Made by a program: the position numbers and the translations under genes. Of a stretch of DNA of 33,059 nucleotides, positions 25,238 through 32,877 are shown piece after piece. The notes below the pieces were generated by a model. The model was not told the origin of the DNA, did no database searches, and saw only the letters and a program-made list of their open reading frames with translations. The stretch covers positions 1 through 33,059 of the forward strand of contig JAAYQJ010000191.1 of assembly GCA_012519355.1 (NCBI GenBank), given 5' to 3'. Numbering within the stretch: position 1 is the stretch's first letter; the number at the start of each line of letters is the position of its first letter. This DNA comes from Tissierellia bacterium. GTDB taxonomy: Bacteria; Bacillota; Clostridia; Tissierellales; Tissierellaceae.

Positions 25238-26194
25238 CTAACCTCCTATTTGATTCATATTTCTACTAATGTATTTTCCCTCATCTAGGTTATGGGATTC
25301 TTCCTTCTTTTCTATAGAGTCTAGGATTAGTTTTTTCAGGTCTTGTCCACTTCTTAAAGCTGTTTTTATATCAACCTCTGCATTAGAATGAAGGCATAAT
25401 TTTAACTTTCCTTGGGATGTTAACCTTATACGATTACAATGGGCACAGAATTTACAGGATATTGGATTGATTAGTCCAACCCTACCTTTTCCATTGGGCA
25501 ACTTGTAGTAAGTTGCTGGAGAAGAGATATCTTCCTTGGGGATAGGGACTAGGTTTTTAACCTTATCCAGTACCAGACTTGTAGGAATAAACTTTTCCTT
25601 AGCCCAAGTAGCAGCTTGTCCAATGGGCATTAGCTCTATAAACCTAATGTCTATTTCTTCCTTCTCAGTTATTCCTACTAGGGATTCGATTTCATCATCA
25701 TTAAATCCACCTATTAAAACAGTATTAATTTTAATGGGTTCTAGACCAAGCTTTTTTGCCTCTTCTATCCCTTGTAAAGTAGACTTTAAATCTCCACCTC
25801 TAGTTATGGCCTTATACTTTTCCTCATTTAAGGTGTCTAAACTGATATTAAGCCTATTAAGGCCTGCCTCTTTTAGGGCTCCTGCGTAATCCTTTAGTAA
25901 AGTACCATTAGTAGTCATAGCAAGCTCTTTAACCCCATCTAAGGAGGATAAGTTTTTTATTAGGCCTAGTATACCCTTCCTCACTAAAGGTTCTCCGCCG
26001 GTTAATCTAATCTTATCTATACCTAATTCAACAAATACCTTAGCTATCTCAAAGACTTCTTCCAAAGTAAGCATGTCATCATGGAGAAATTTATTGACTC
26101 CCTCCTCAGGCATGCAATACTTACATCTTAAGTTGCACCTATCTGTCAAGGATATTCTAAGATAATTTATTTTCCTTCCAAATGCATCTTTCAT
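25238..26194 (-). CDS. moaA: GTP 3',8-cyclase MoaA (radical SAM)
   Basis: 318 residues. First enzyme of molybdopterin/tungstopterin synthesis, converting GTP to 3',8-cyclo-GTP. Seen: the radical-SAM cluster motif C20-x3-C24-x2-C27 (CNLRCKYC), [12 protein letters not shown], the C-terminal second cluster [18 protein letters not shown] (C-x2-C-x13-C), and a C-terminal Gly-Gly (NQIGG) that MoaA needs for activity. Between moeA-PBP (15 bp gap) and moaC-MOSC (3 bp gap), in one operon. Confidence 0.96.
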   Translation of the reverse strand: MKDAFGRKINYLRISLTDRCNLRCKYCMPEEGVNKFLHDDMLTLEEVFEIAKVFVELGIDKIRLTGGEPLVRKGILGLIKNLSSLDGVKELAMTTNGTLLKDYAGALKEAGLNRLNISLDTLNEEKYKAITRGGDLKSTLQGIEEAKKLGLEPIKINTVLIGGFNDDEIESLVGITEKEEIDIRFIELMPIGQAATWAKEKFIPTSLVLDKVKNLVPIPKEDISSPATYYKLPNGKGRVGLINPISCKFCAHCNRIRLTSQGKLKLCLHSNAEVDIKTALRSGQDLKKLILDSIEKKEESHNLDEGKYISRNMNQIGG

Positions 26195-26209
26195 TCCTTC
26201 ACCTATTTT

Positions 26210-28093
26210 CTAAATAATTATTATTTCCCCTGTTTCTCCAAACTTATATCCACCTAAGGCTTGAACCCTATCTTGGAATTCTTTGGACTTAAGAACCTGT
26301 ATAAATTCGGCTATCATAGGCTCATCTAGTAGTTTCTCTGGTATAAGAAAGTCGTAATCTTCATAGGTAACATCAATAAAGTCTAAGTCCAAGGCCTTTG
26401 CAGCAGAGTAAATACCTAAGCCACAATCAGCAGTACCAGTTTTTACACCTGTAGCAACAGCCATATGGGTTGTCATTTCCCTCTCATAACCTTTAACCTT
26501 GTCTGGATTTATATTGTCTACCCTTAAGTGATAATCAAGTAGTATTCTGGTTCCAGCCCCTCTTTGCCTATTAATATATAGGATATCTTCTCTTGCTAAA
26601 TCCTTAAAGTCTTTAATATTCTTAGGATTTCCTTTTCGCACTATAAAACCCTGTTGCCTTTTTACTCCTTTTATTAAGGCCATTTTTTCATTGGGAAAGT
26701 ATTTTTTTACATAGCTAATATTGTATTCTCCCGTCTCTTCATCTAATAAGTGAATAGGAGCTATATGGCATTCTCCCCTTTTCATAGCCAGGATACCTCC
26801 CATACTGCCTACATGGCCAGAGCTTAAAGGCAGTATATCTCCTAATATATCCATAATAAGGTCGTGGCTTCCTATGGAAACAATAGATTTTTTTATTTCT
26901 GATAAGGGTTTCAATAATTCCACATCTATTAAGTCTCCTGCCTCTACCCCTTCTACATTTTGGGGAATTATAGCTATTCCATCAGCCTTTACTAGGGACA
27001 TGGTAACTCCTGCCCCGCTGGATAAGGGAGTGGCTACTAATCTATCATTAACATAGCCAAGGTTAACCCTTACCAAATCCTTGTTTTTTAGAGATGATAC
27101 TATTCTCTTTGATATGGTGGCTTGAATTAACTCTTCTTCCTTTTCCTTAAGGCCAATATATTTTTCTATTAAGGGTCTTACAAAATTATCAAATACCAGG
27201 TAGGCTGATACTGGGTATCCAGGTATGCCTATAACAGGCTTATCCTTTATTACACCTAAAATTGTTGGTTTACCTGGCTTCATAGCCACACCATGAATTA
27301 CAACTTCACCTAGTTCTCTTATTAGCTTTACAGTATAATCAGTGGTTCCAGCTGAAGACCCTGCATTTATTAGGAGGATATCATTTTCTTCTACTCCCTT
27401 TAATATTGCATTTTTTAGTAGTTGGTAATCGTCCTTATGGGGAGGATACCTCTTAGGAAGACCACCAAGTTTAATTACAGATGCTTCAAAAACCCTAGAA
27501 TTTGAATCTATTATCTTTCCTTCTTCTAGGTCCTTTACATCTTCAATTATCTCAGTTCCTGTTGGTAAAATCCCTATCCTAGGCTTTTTATATACTTTAA
27601 CCCTCTCTATACCACCAGAAATTAAAGCTCCTATATCTATGGGTCTTATTTTATGTTTAGAAGGAATGATCATTTCTGTAGCTACTATATCTTCTCCGAT
27701 TTGTCTAACATGTTGCCATGGGTGGGCAGATTTAAGGATTTGAACTTTTCCCTCTCCTAAATCTATTACATCCTCTATCATAATCACTGCATCATAGGGG
27801 TCTCTAATTGGATTTCCTGTATTTATATATATAAAGTCCTTATTTTCTTCTAAGGTCATTGGCTTAGTTTCTGTAGCCCCTAAAGTATCCCCTGCCCTTA
27901 CTGCAATACCGTCCATGGCAGCAGCATTGTAGTTTGGGGAAGAAATTTTAGCTATAACAGCCTCAGCTGTAACCCTGTCTAAGGACTCAATAACCTTGAC
28001 TTCTTCAACTTCTAACTTAATATTCAATCTATCAAAATATGTTTTTTTGGCCAAATCTACGTCAATATTATCTATATAGGTGCTTCTATCCAT
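26210..28093 (-). CDS. moeA: MoeA with C-terminal periplasmic-binding-like domain
   Basis: 627 residues, against about 400 for plain MoeA. The first 400 residues hold the MoeA fold: SSPNYNAAAMDGIAV, YINTGNPIRDPYDAVIMIE, IGILPTGTEI, INAGSSAGTTDYT, MKPGKPTILGV and GIPGYPVSA. Residues about 405-627 form a type-2 periplasmic-binding fold (IVSIGSHDLIMDILGDIL, GSMGGILAMKRGECHIAPIHL, FIVRKGNPKNI, RQRGAGTRILLDYHL) without a signal peptide, matching the COG1910-type cytosolic domain found in MoeA fusions and LysR-type regulators. MoeA inserts the metal into adenylylated pterin; the added domain may bind molybdate or tungstate. A plain moeA lies upstream, so two paralogues coexist, perhaps one per metal; that is an inference. 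Confidence 0.92.
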   Translation of the reverse strand: MDRSTYIDNIDVDLAKKTYFDRLNIKLEVEEVKVIESLDRVTAEAVIAKISSPNYNAAAMDGIAVRAGDTLGATETKPMTLEENKDFIYINTGNPIRDPYDAVIMIEDVIDLGEGKVQILKSAHPWQHVRQIGEDIVATEMIIPSKHKIRPIDIGALISGGIERVKVYKKPRIGILPTGTEIIEDVKDLEEGKIIDSNSRVFEASVIKLGGLPKRYPPHKDDYQLLKNAILKGVEENDILLINAGSSAGTTDYTVKLIRELGEVVIHGVAMKPGKPTILGVIKDKPVIGIPGYPVSAYLVFDNFVRPLIEKYIGLKEKEEELIQATISKRIVSSLKNKDLVRVNLGYVNDRLVATPLSSGAGVTMSLVKADGIAIIPQNVEGVEAGDLIDVELLKPLSEIKKSIVSIGSHDLIMDILGDILPLSSGHVGSMGGILAMKRGECHIAPIHLLDEETGEYNISYVKKYFPNEKMALIKGVKRQQGFIVRKGNPKNIKDFKDLAREDILYINRQRGAGTRILLDYHLRVDNINPDKVKGYEREMTTHMAVATGVKTGTADCGLGIYSAAKALDLDFIDVTYEDYDFLIPEKLLDEPMIAEFIQVLKSKEFQDRVQALGGYKFGETGEIIII

Positions 28094-28113
28094 CTAATCA
28101 TCTCCCAATATTT

Positions 28114-28214
28114 AGTTAATAACTGATAGTTAATAGTGAATATTTGTGGGTCAAGCTTTAGGATCAAGATCCTTCGCTCCACTCAGGATGACAATTTCAC
28201 TATTAATTTATCAC
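28114..28214. repeat. Intergenic hairpin repeat, MITE-like
   Basis: Fills much of the 148-bp gap between the two moeA genes. TTAATAGTGAA (28130-28140) is repeated in inverted form as TTCACTATTAA (28196-28206), extendable outward to about 17 bp with one gap. Inside, GATCCTTCGCTCCACTCAGG (28168-28187) continues with ATGACA; this resembles the well-known GTCATTCTGAG..GAAGAATC dispersed bacterial repeat and itself folds (ATCCT...AGGAT). AGTTAATA is also repeated directly at 28114 and 28128. No transposase. Confidence 0.65.
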
Positions 28215-28241
28215 TCCCCCCTATTCACTCTTCACTTTGCA

Positions 28242-29468
28242 CTAAAGTAAGTAAACTTCCCTTTCCTCTCCCTTATATATTCCTTCCTCATGGGATTCTA
28301 TTACAATGTATCCCTGAGACTCCGACAATAGACTTATCATACCTGACTTACCAAAGCTAGGAGTTGCATAGAATATCCCATCCTCTTCCTTTAGTTTGAC
28401 CAATTGGTAAGTTACCCTTCCAGGTGCTGAGGGAAAGTTGAAGTCCATTATGGCCTTAACCCTAGGAGCTATATCTTTTACCCCTAGTTTGTCCTTAATG
28501 AAATCTTCTATAAATGTTTTAAATACTATTATTGATGATACTGGATGGCCTGGTAATCCAAAGATTAGCTTGCCATTTCCTTCTCCCATTATTGTAGGCT
28601 TTCCTGGCTTGATGGATACTCCATGGACAAAGACTCCCCTTCCACCAAAGGAATCAATAACCTTGTGTGTAAAATCCTTAGTACCTACTGAGCTGCCTCC
28701 TGAAATCAAGACAATATCAGATAAGTCTAAGGCCCTTTCCACTTCTTGCCTAAGCAAATTATAATCATCCTTTATGATAACCTTATTTACAACCTCTCCA
28801 CCTAACTTGTGGATCAGGCCAGCTAGGGCATAGGTATTTATATCCCTTATTTTTCCCATGGTAAGGTCTTCTTCTATATCAATTATTTCATCTCCAGTAG
28901 ATATTATATAAAAGCTAGGCTTTTTATATACTTTTACTTTACCTATACCTAAGGCTGCCAAAACCCCCATTACCTCCGGAGTAATCCTCCTACCCTTTTC
29001 TAGAGCTAAAGCACCCTTTTTTATGTCGTCCCCCTTGTAGACAATGTTTTCTCCTTGAGATATAGGCTTATATATTAGCAGGATACTTTCATCCATTTTC
29101 TCAGTATTCTCTATCATTATCATGCTGTCAGCCCCATCTGGTATCATGCCACCTGTAGGGACATAGATAGCCTCTCCTGATTTAATGGCTTTATTTGCAA
29201 GCTCTCCCATCTTAACTTCTCCAATGATATTCAAGATACTTGGAATTGAATCACTGGCACCATGGGAATCTGATGATTTAATAGCATAGCCATCTACGGT
29301 AGACCGATTGAAGTCTGGCACATCAATATTAGAGTATATTTCTTCTCCTAAAACCCTATCTAATGAATTAAGGATATCAACTTCTTCAATTTCAAACTCA
29401 TAGTCTCTTAAGTTTTCCTTCAATAGTCTTTTCCCCTCTTCCACCGATACTACCTTAAAAAAATCCAT
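28242..29468 (-). CDS. moeA: Molybdopterin molybdenumtransferase MoeA
   Basis: 408 residues, the standard MoeA length. Inserts molybdate or tungstate into the adenylylated pterin. Seen: N-terminal VDILNSLDRVLGEEIYSNIDVPDFNRSTVDGYAI, YVPTGGMIPDGADSMIMIE, YIISTGDEIIDIEEDL, ISGGSSVGTKDFT, IKPGKPTIMGEG, GLPGHPVSSI, and the C-terminal beta domain. The molybdenum-transfer step also needs MogA/MoaB, which is not in the window. Lies 37 bp after the ThiF-like gene and before the hairpin repeat and the moeA-PBP fusion. The DNA start is ATG at 29468. Two MoeA proteins in one operon is common in tungsten users and suggests metal specialisation. Confidence 0.93.
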   Translation of the reverse strand: MDFFKVVSVEEGKRLLKENLRDYEFEIEEVDILNSLDRVLGEEIYSNIDVPDFNRSTVDGYAIKSSDSHGASDSIPSILNIIGEVKMGELANKAIKSGEAIYVPTGGMIPDGADSMIMIENTEKMDESILLIYKPISQGENIVYKGDDIKKGALALEKGRRITPEVMGVLAALGIGKVKVYKKPSFYIISTGDEIIDIEEDLTMGKIRDINTYALAGLIHKLGGEVVNKVIIKDDYNLLRQEVERALDLSDIVLISGGSSVGTKDFTHKVIDSFGGRGVFVHGVSIKPGKPTIMGEGNGKLIFGLPGHPVSSIIVFKTFIEDFIKDKLGVKDIAPRVKAIMDFNFPSAPGRVTYQLVKLKEEDGIFYATPSFGKSGMISLLSESQGYIVIESHEEGIYKGEEREVYLL

Positions 29469-29505
29469 AATCTTACCACCTTTCTAAAAGACAGCTAACT
29501 TTCTA

Positions 29506-30171
29506 TTATTGTAGCTTTAACCTTTCCATCTCCATATTTTTAACATCTATCAGTATTAAATCTCCATCTAATTCTTCATTAAATATTACCTTCAGTAGTA
29601 AATTCACCTGTAAAGATGCTGTTACCATGCAAGTCATAGGTAGATTGCCTAAGGATTCATCATCCCTCTTAAGGCCCCCATATATCCTATTAAATATCCT
29701 ATTCTTGGGACTTGAAACAGCAACTTGACCATAGTATCCCCTTATGGCTCCATGTATTAGGGTTAGGTTCATCTTATCACATAGTTTTTCTAGCTTCAAT
29801 CTACTATCTATAGAATCTAAGCAGTCTACAACTATATCTACCCCTTCTAACATCTCCACACTATTTTCATCTAATTCACAACTAAATACCCTTGCATCTA
29901 CATTCCTATCTATGGATTTAGCCCTCCTAAAGCCTTCCTCAGCCTTGCTCAAGCCTAAATTATTTTCAGTAGAAAGTATCTGCCTATTTAAGTTAGATAC
30001 TTCGAAAACATCCCTGTCTATTAGGTTAAAAGATTTAACACCTAATCTAACTAGGTTTTCTAAAACATAACCCCCTAGTCCACCCAGGCCAACTATGGCA
30101 ACCCTTGTGTTATTGAGGATTGCTTGTTCTTCCTTTGTAATAGACGAATAATTCCTTACATATCTTCCCAT
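29506..30171 (-). CDS. ThiF/HesA/MoeB-family E1-like adenylyltransferase
   Basis: 221 residues. Seen: Rossmann ATP site VAIVGLGGLGGYVLENLVRLGV, the DVFEVSNLNRQ strand, DIVVDCLDSIDSRLKLE (substrate aspartate), HGAIRGYYGQVAV and PMTCMVTASLQVNLL. It adenylates the C-terminus of a ubiquitin-like sulfur carrier; the MoaD-like protein ending GGG at 20760 is the natural partner. Unlike E. coli MoeB it lacks the two CxxC zinc pairs and is shorter, closer to HesA or TcdA-like members. Start set at ATG 30171, nine bases after GGGGTG; the GTG at 30183 lies within that ribosome site. It begins a transcript separated from tupC by a terminator; a -10-like TATAAT is present but no convincing -35. Confidence 0.88.
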   Translation of the reverse strand: MGRYVRNYSSITKEEQAILNNTRVAIVGLGGLGGYVLENLVRLGVKSFNLIDRDVFEVSNLNRQILSTENNLGLSKAEEGFRRAKSIDRNVDARVFSCELDENSVEMLEGVDIVVDCLDSIDSRLKLEKLCDKMNLTLIHGAIRGYYGQVAVSSPKNRIFNRIYGGLKRDDESLGNLPMTCMVTASLQVNLLLKVIFNEELDGDLILIDVKNMEMERLKLQ

Positions 30172-30264
30172 ATTACTTTTCACCCCAACTAATAATTATA
30201 ATAATTATATCAAACTTATTGAGGAAAGAATAAATATTTTATTCAACTGGCAATAAAAGTAATA

Positions 30265-30291
30265 AAACTCAAATTCTAATAATTTGAGTTT
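30265..30291 (-). terminator. Terminator of the tup operon
   Basis: Minus strand AAACTCAAATT, ATTAG, AATTTGAGTTT, then TTATTACTTTT: an 11-bp stem starting just after the tupC stop. Confidence 0.8.
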
Positions 30292-30293
30292 CA

Positions 30294-30905
30294 TCACATT
30301 TCAATTATCCTATGTCCAAGTCTCTTGCTTTGTTCTAAGTTGTGGGTAACAATAATTACGGTTCCATTAGTTTCTTCATTAAACTTCAGTATTTCCCTTT
30401 CTAGGATTTCAATAGCATCTGGGTCTATATTTGATGTTGGCTCATCTAAGAGCAATAGGTTAGGTTTAAATACTAAGGCCCTAGCCAAGGCAACTTTTTG
30501 TGATTCACCACCTGATAGTAAGTGGGCTTTCTTTTCAATCAAATCTTCTATTTCTAGTTTCTTAACTATATCTAGAACCTTTTTACTTCTACTTTCTTTA
30601 TCTATCCCTCTAACCTTTAATGGATATTCAATATTTTCATATACGCTTCTTTTAAATAGGTAGGGTTTTTGAAATACTATAGTCATTTTATCAGCTATTT
30701 CTTTATTTAAGTTAAGTCCATTATATGTAATATTTCCTATATATTCCTTATCTAATCCTGCTATTATATTTAAAAGTGTTGTTTTACCACAGCCATTGGG
30801 CCCAGTTATTCCTGTAATCTTTCCCTTTTCTATGATTAGGCTCTCTATATCCAAGACCTTTCTATTACCATAATATTTCTCTAAATTATTTATCTTAATT
30901 TCCAT
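30294..30905 (-). CDS. tupC: Tungstate ABC transporter ATP-binding protein TupC
   Basis: 203 residues. Seen: Walker A GPNGCGKTT, Q-loop VFQKPYLF, signature LSGGESQKVALARAL, Walker B LLLLDEP, D-loop and H-loop VIIVTHN. The compact length matches ATPases of small anion importers and lacks a C-terminal regulatory domain such as the molybdenum-sensing domain of ModC. The start ATG lies one base after the tupB stop, and AGGAGGAT for it sits inside the end of tupB. Powers uptake through TupB. The tungstate assignment comes from the TupA sequence and the AOR neighbour, not from the ATPase itself. Confidence 0.92.
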   Translation of the reverse strand: MEIKINNLEKYYGNRKVLDIESLIIEKGKITGITGPNGCGKTTLLNIIAGLDKEYIGNITYNGLNLNKEIADKMTIVFQKPYLFKRSVYENIEYPLKVRGIDKESRSKKVLDIVKKLEIEDLIEKKAHLLSGGESQKVALARALVFKPNLLLLDEPTSNIDPDAIEILEREILKFNEETNGTVIIVTHNLEQSKRLGHRIIEM

Positions 30906-30906
30906 A

Positions 30907-31596
30907 CTAATCCTCCTGACTATAGGAATATATAATACTGTGTATTACAAAGGATATTAGAAGTAGTATTATTCCTAAGGCTATGGCCATGGGATAGTCC
31001 CCCATGGAATTCATCATGGATATTGTAGTAGTTATTACCCTTGTATAACCCTTAATATTTCCACCTACTATCATTACTGCTCCAACTTCGGATATGGCCC
31101 TTGAAAAGGCTGTTGCTATATTTACTAATATATCTATTTTTAATTCTCTAATGATTAAAATTATGGTATCCCATTTATTGGCTCCTAGGGTAAAGGCTAC
31201 CTTTTCAATGACATCTCCCCTACTTTTAGTAAGGCCAAAGGTTAGTCCAAAAACTAAGGGGATTACCAGCAAGGTTTGGGCAATGATCATGGCTTTTTTC
31301 GTATAGAGTAAGTCTAAATAACCTAAAGGACCCCTTCTAGATAAGATTATGGCTACTACTAACCCAACTATTACTGAAGGTATGCTCATTAAAGTATATG
31401 TAATTCTACTAAAAAGTCTTTTGCCTTTAAATTTTTTAATTCCAAAATATACTCCTAGGGGAATTGAGATTAAAGATGCTAGAATTGTAGCTGATGTAGA
31501 TACTATAATAGACAAAGAAACTATCAGTAATACTTCCCTGTCTAGAGAAATTAGAAGATTTATAGCTTCTTTGAATCCTTGTATTATGTAATCCAT
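30907..31596 (-). CDS. tupB: Tungstate ABC transporter permease TupB
   Basis: 229 residues, integral membrane protein with about five or six helices (LIVSLSIIVSTSATILASLISIPL, SIPSVIVGLVVAIIL, MIIAQTLLVIPLVFGLTFGL, a C-terminal pair). The cytoplasmic EAA-like loop reads EKVAFTLGANKWDTIILIIRE, followed by ATAFSRAISEVGAVMIVGGNI, characteristic of the CysTW/ModB/TupB permease family. Start ATG at 31596 behind GGGGTGAAACC. It is separated from tupA by 236 bp with a large hairpin, unlike the tight tupB-tupC join. Confidence 0.92.
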   Translation of the reverse strand: MDYIIQGFKEAINLLISLDREVLLIVSLSIIVSTSATILASLISIPLGVYFGIKKFKGKRLFSRITYTLMSIPSVIVGLVVAIILSRRGPLGYLDLLYTKKAMIIAQTLLVIPLVFGLTFGLTKSRGDVIEKVAFTLGANKWDTIILIIRELKIDILVNIATAFSRAISEVGAVMIVGGNIKGYTRVITTTISMMNSMGDYPMAIALGIILLLISFVIHSIIYSYSQED

Positions 31597-31691
31597 GGTT
31601 TCACCCCAATTCTAAGTAGTTTTCCATGACATATAGATAAAAGAAAAACACTCATTTCACTTCAGGATTTGATAGCTTCAACAACTCATTT

Positions 31692-31748
31692 AAAAATAGG
31701 GAACATACGAACACTTCGTTAAATGCCCATGTTCCCTATCAATTTTTA
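31692..31748 (-). promoter_or_regulatory. Large hairpin between tupA and tupB, possible attenuator
   Basis: AGGGAACAT and ATGTTCCCT form a 9-bp stem around about 22 bases that include a smaller stem (ACGAA/TTCGT). On the minus strand the stem is extended by A/T pairs and followed by ATTTTTAAA, which resembles an intrinsic terminator. The rest of the 236-bp gap (31597-31832) holds no supported gene. Confidence 0.65.
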
Positions 31749-31832
31749 AATTTCCTTGGAAGCTATAGCAAATCCTTCAGAGGCATTCATACATTTTTTC
31801 TTTTTACCTAGATATATTAACTCTTCATTCTA

Positions 31833-32720
31833 TTATTCTGCATTTGGTATAAATAAGGGTTGTCCATACTCCTCTACACCAAAGTCCTTAATCAAATCTT
31901 GGCCTCTTTTTGAAGTTATCCAGTTCATAAACTCTATGGCGCCTTCACCATTGATGTTAGTATTTTTATCTGGATTTACTGGAATTACCCCATATTGGTT
32001 AAATAGGTTTTCATCTCCTTCAATTATTATATCTAAATCCAATGTATCTCTCATACTTAAGTAAGTAGCCCTATCTGTAATGGTATAGCCTTGTTTTTCA
32101 CTGGAAATTTTAAGTACATCTCCCATTCCTGCTCCTGCTTCTAGATACCAATCCCCTGCAGGTTCAATATTGGCAGCTTTCCAGATGCTTAATTCCTTTT
32201 TATGGGTACCTGAGTCGTCTCCTCTAGATACAAAGGTTACACCATTATTTGCTATTAGCTTTAGCCCTTCTAAAATATTATTTGGGTGGTCATTTTTTAG
32301 CTTTAGAGGGTCCTTTTCTGGTCCTACTAAGATGAAATCATTATACATTACATCTAGTCTTTCAGTACCATGGCCTTCCTCTACAAATTTAAGTTCGTCT
32401 GCCTTAGCATGAACCAAGAGTACATCTGCCTCTCCATCTCTACCCATTTGTAATGCCTTACCTGTTCCTACTGCAATAGTCTTTACTTCTATTCCAGTTT
32501 CCTCAGTAAAAATTGGAAGTAAAAAGTCTAATAGACCTGAGTCTTGAGTAGATGTTGTAGTTGACAAGATAATTGAACCTTTTGGTTCCTCTGGTGGAAC
32601 TGGATCATTGGTTTCTTCTTGTACCACATCCTGATTTTGAGGAGTTTCTGTCTTAGGTGAACATGCTACTGTAGTGATGATTAGCAAGAGGGCAAGTAAT
32701 AAAAGACTAATTCTTTTCAT
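31833..32720 (-). CDS. tupA: Tungstate-binding lipoprotein TupA
   Basis: 295 residues. Seen: lipoprotein signal peptide with IITTVAC, lipidated Cys20; a short acidic/proline linker; then GSIILSTTTSTQDSGLLDFL, whose TTTSTQDSGLLD motif is the anion-binding hallmark of TupA; ADVLLVHAK, FVSRGDDSGTHKKE and YTITDRATYLSM. Known: TupA binds tungstate far more tightly than molybdate and delivers it to TupBC. The tungsten AOR and pterin genes nearby support this choice over ModA or a sulfate binder. ATG at 32720 with AGGAGAG. Upstream is a structured RNA leader, and fdhD precedes it on the same strand. Confidence 0.95.
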   Translation of the reverse strand: MKRISLLLLALLLIITTVACSPKTETPQNQDVVQEETNDPVPPEEPKGSIILSTTTSTQDSGLLDFLLPIFTEETGIEVKTIAVGTGKALQMGRDGEADVLLVHAKADELKFVEEGHGTERLDVMYNDFILVGPEKDPLKLKNDHPNNILEGLKLIANNGVTFVSRGDDSGTHKKELSIWKAANIEPAGDWYLEAGAGMGDVLKISSEKQGYTITDRATYLSMRDTLDLDIIIEGDENLFNQYGVIPVNPDKNTNINGEGAIEFMNWITSKRGQDLIKDFGVEEYGQPLFIPNAE

Positions 32721-32757
32721 ATTACCACTCTCCTTTTGGTTTTATAAATTTTTAGAG

Positions 32758-32787
32758 AAAAAAAAGACTGCCTAAAGGAAGGCTGCC
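32758..32787 (-). terminator. Leader terminator in front of tupA
   Basis: Minus strand GGCAGCCT, TTCCTTT-type loop, AGGCAGTC, with one A-A mismatch and one G-U pair, followed by eight T. Its 5' arm is shared with the outer stem of the preceding aptamer-like structure. It could also serve as the fdhD terminator. Confidence 0.72.
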
Positions 32788-32872
32788 TAAACATCTTCCT
32801 TTCCAATCACGGGAGGCAAAGAAATTTCTTCCTTCACCCATTGGCTTATACTTCATGACCAATGCAAGCCTT
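32779..32872 (-). ncRNA. Moco/Tuco riboswitch-like leader of tupA
   Basis: The leader lies between the fdhD stop and tupA. Minus strand: an outer helix AAGGCTTGC (32872-32864) with GCAGCCTT (32786-32779), one bulge; a long irregular inner hairpin from CCAAT (32844 side) to ATTGG (32803), with GGG/CCC, AGG/CCT and a self-complementary AAGAAATTTCTT end; and the stretch TTTGCCTCCCGTGATTGG followed by AAAGG, which I recall as characteristic of the Moco RNA motif (Rfam RF01055). That family controls molybdenum/tungsten cofactor and transport genes. The family assignment is from memory of the consensus; the structure and position are seen directly. Confidence 0.7.
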
Positions 32873-32877
32873 TGGTT

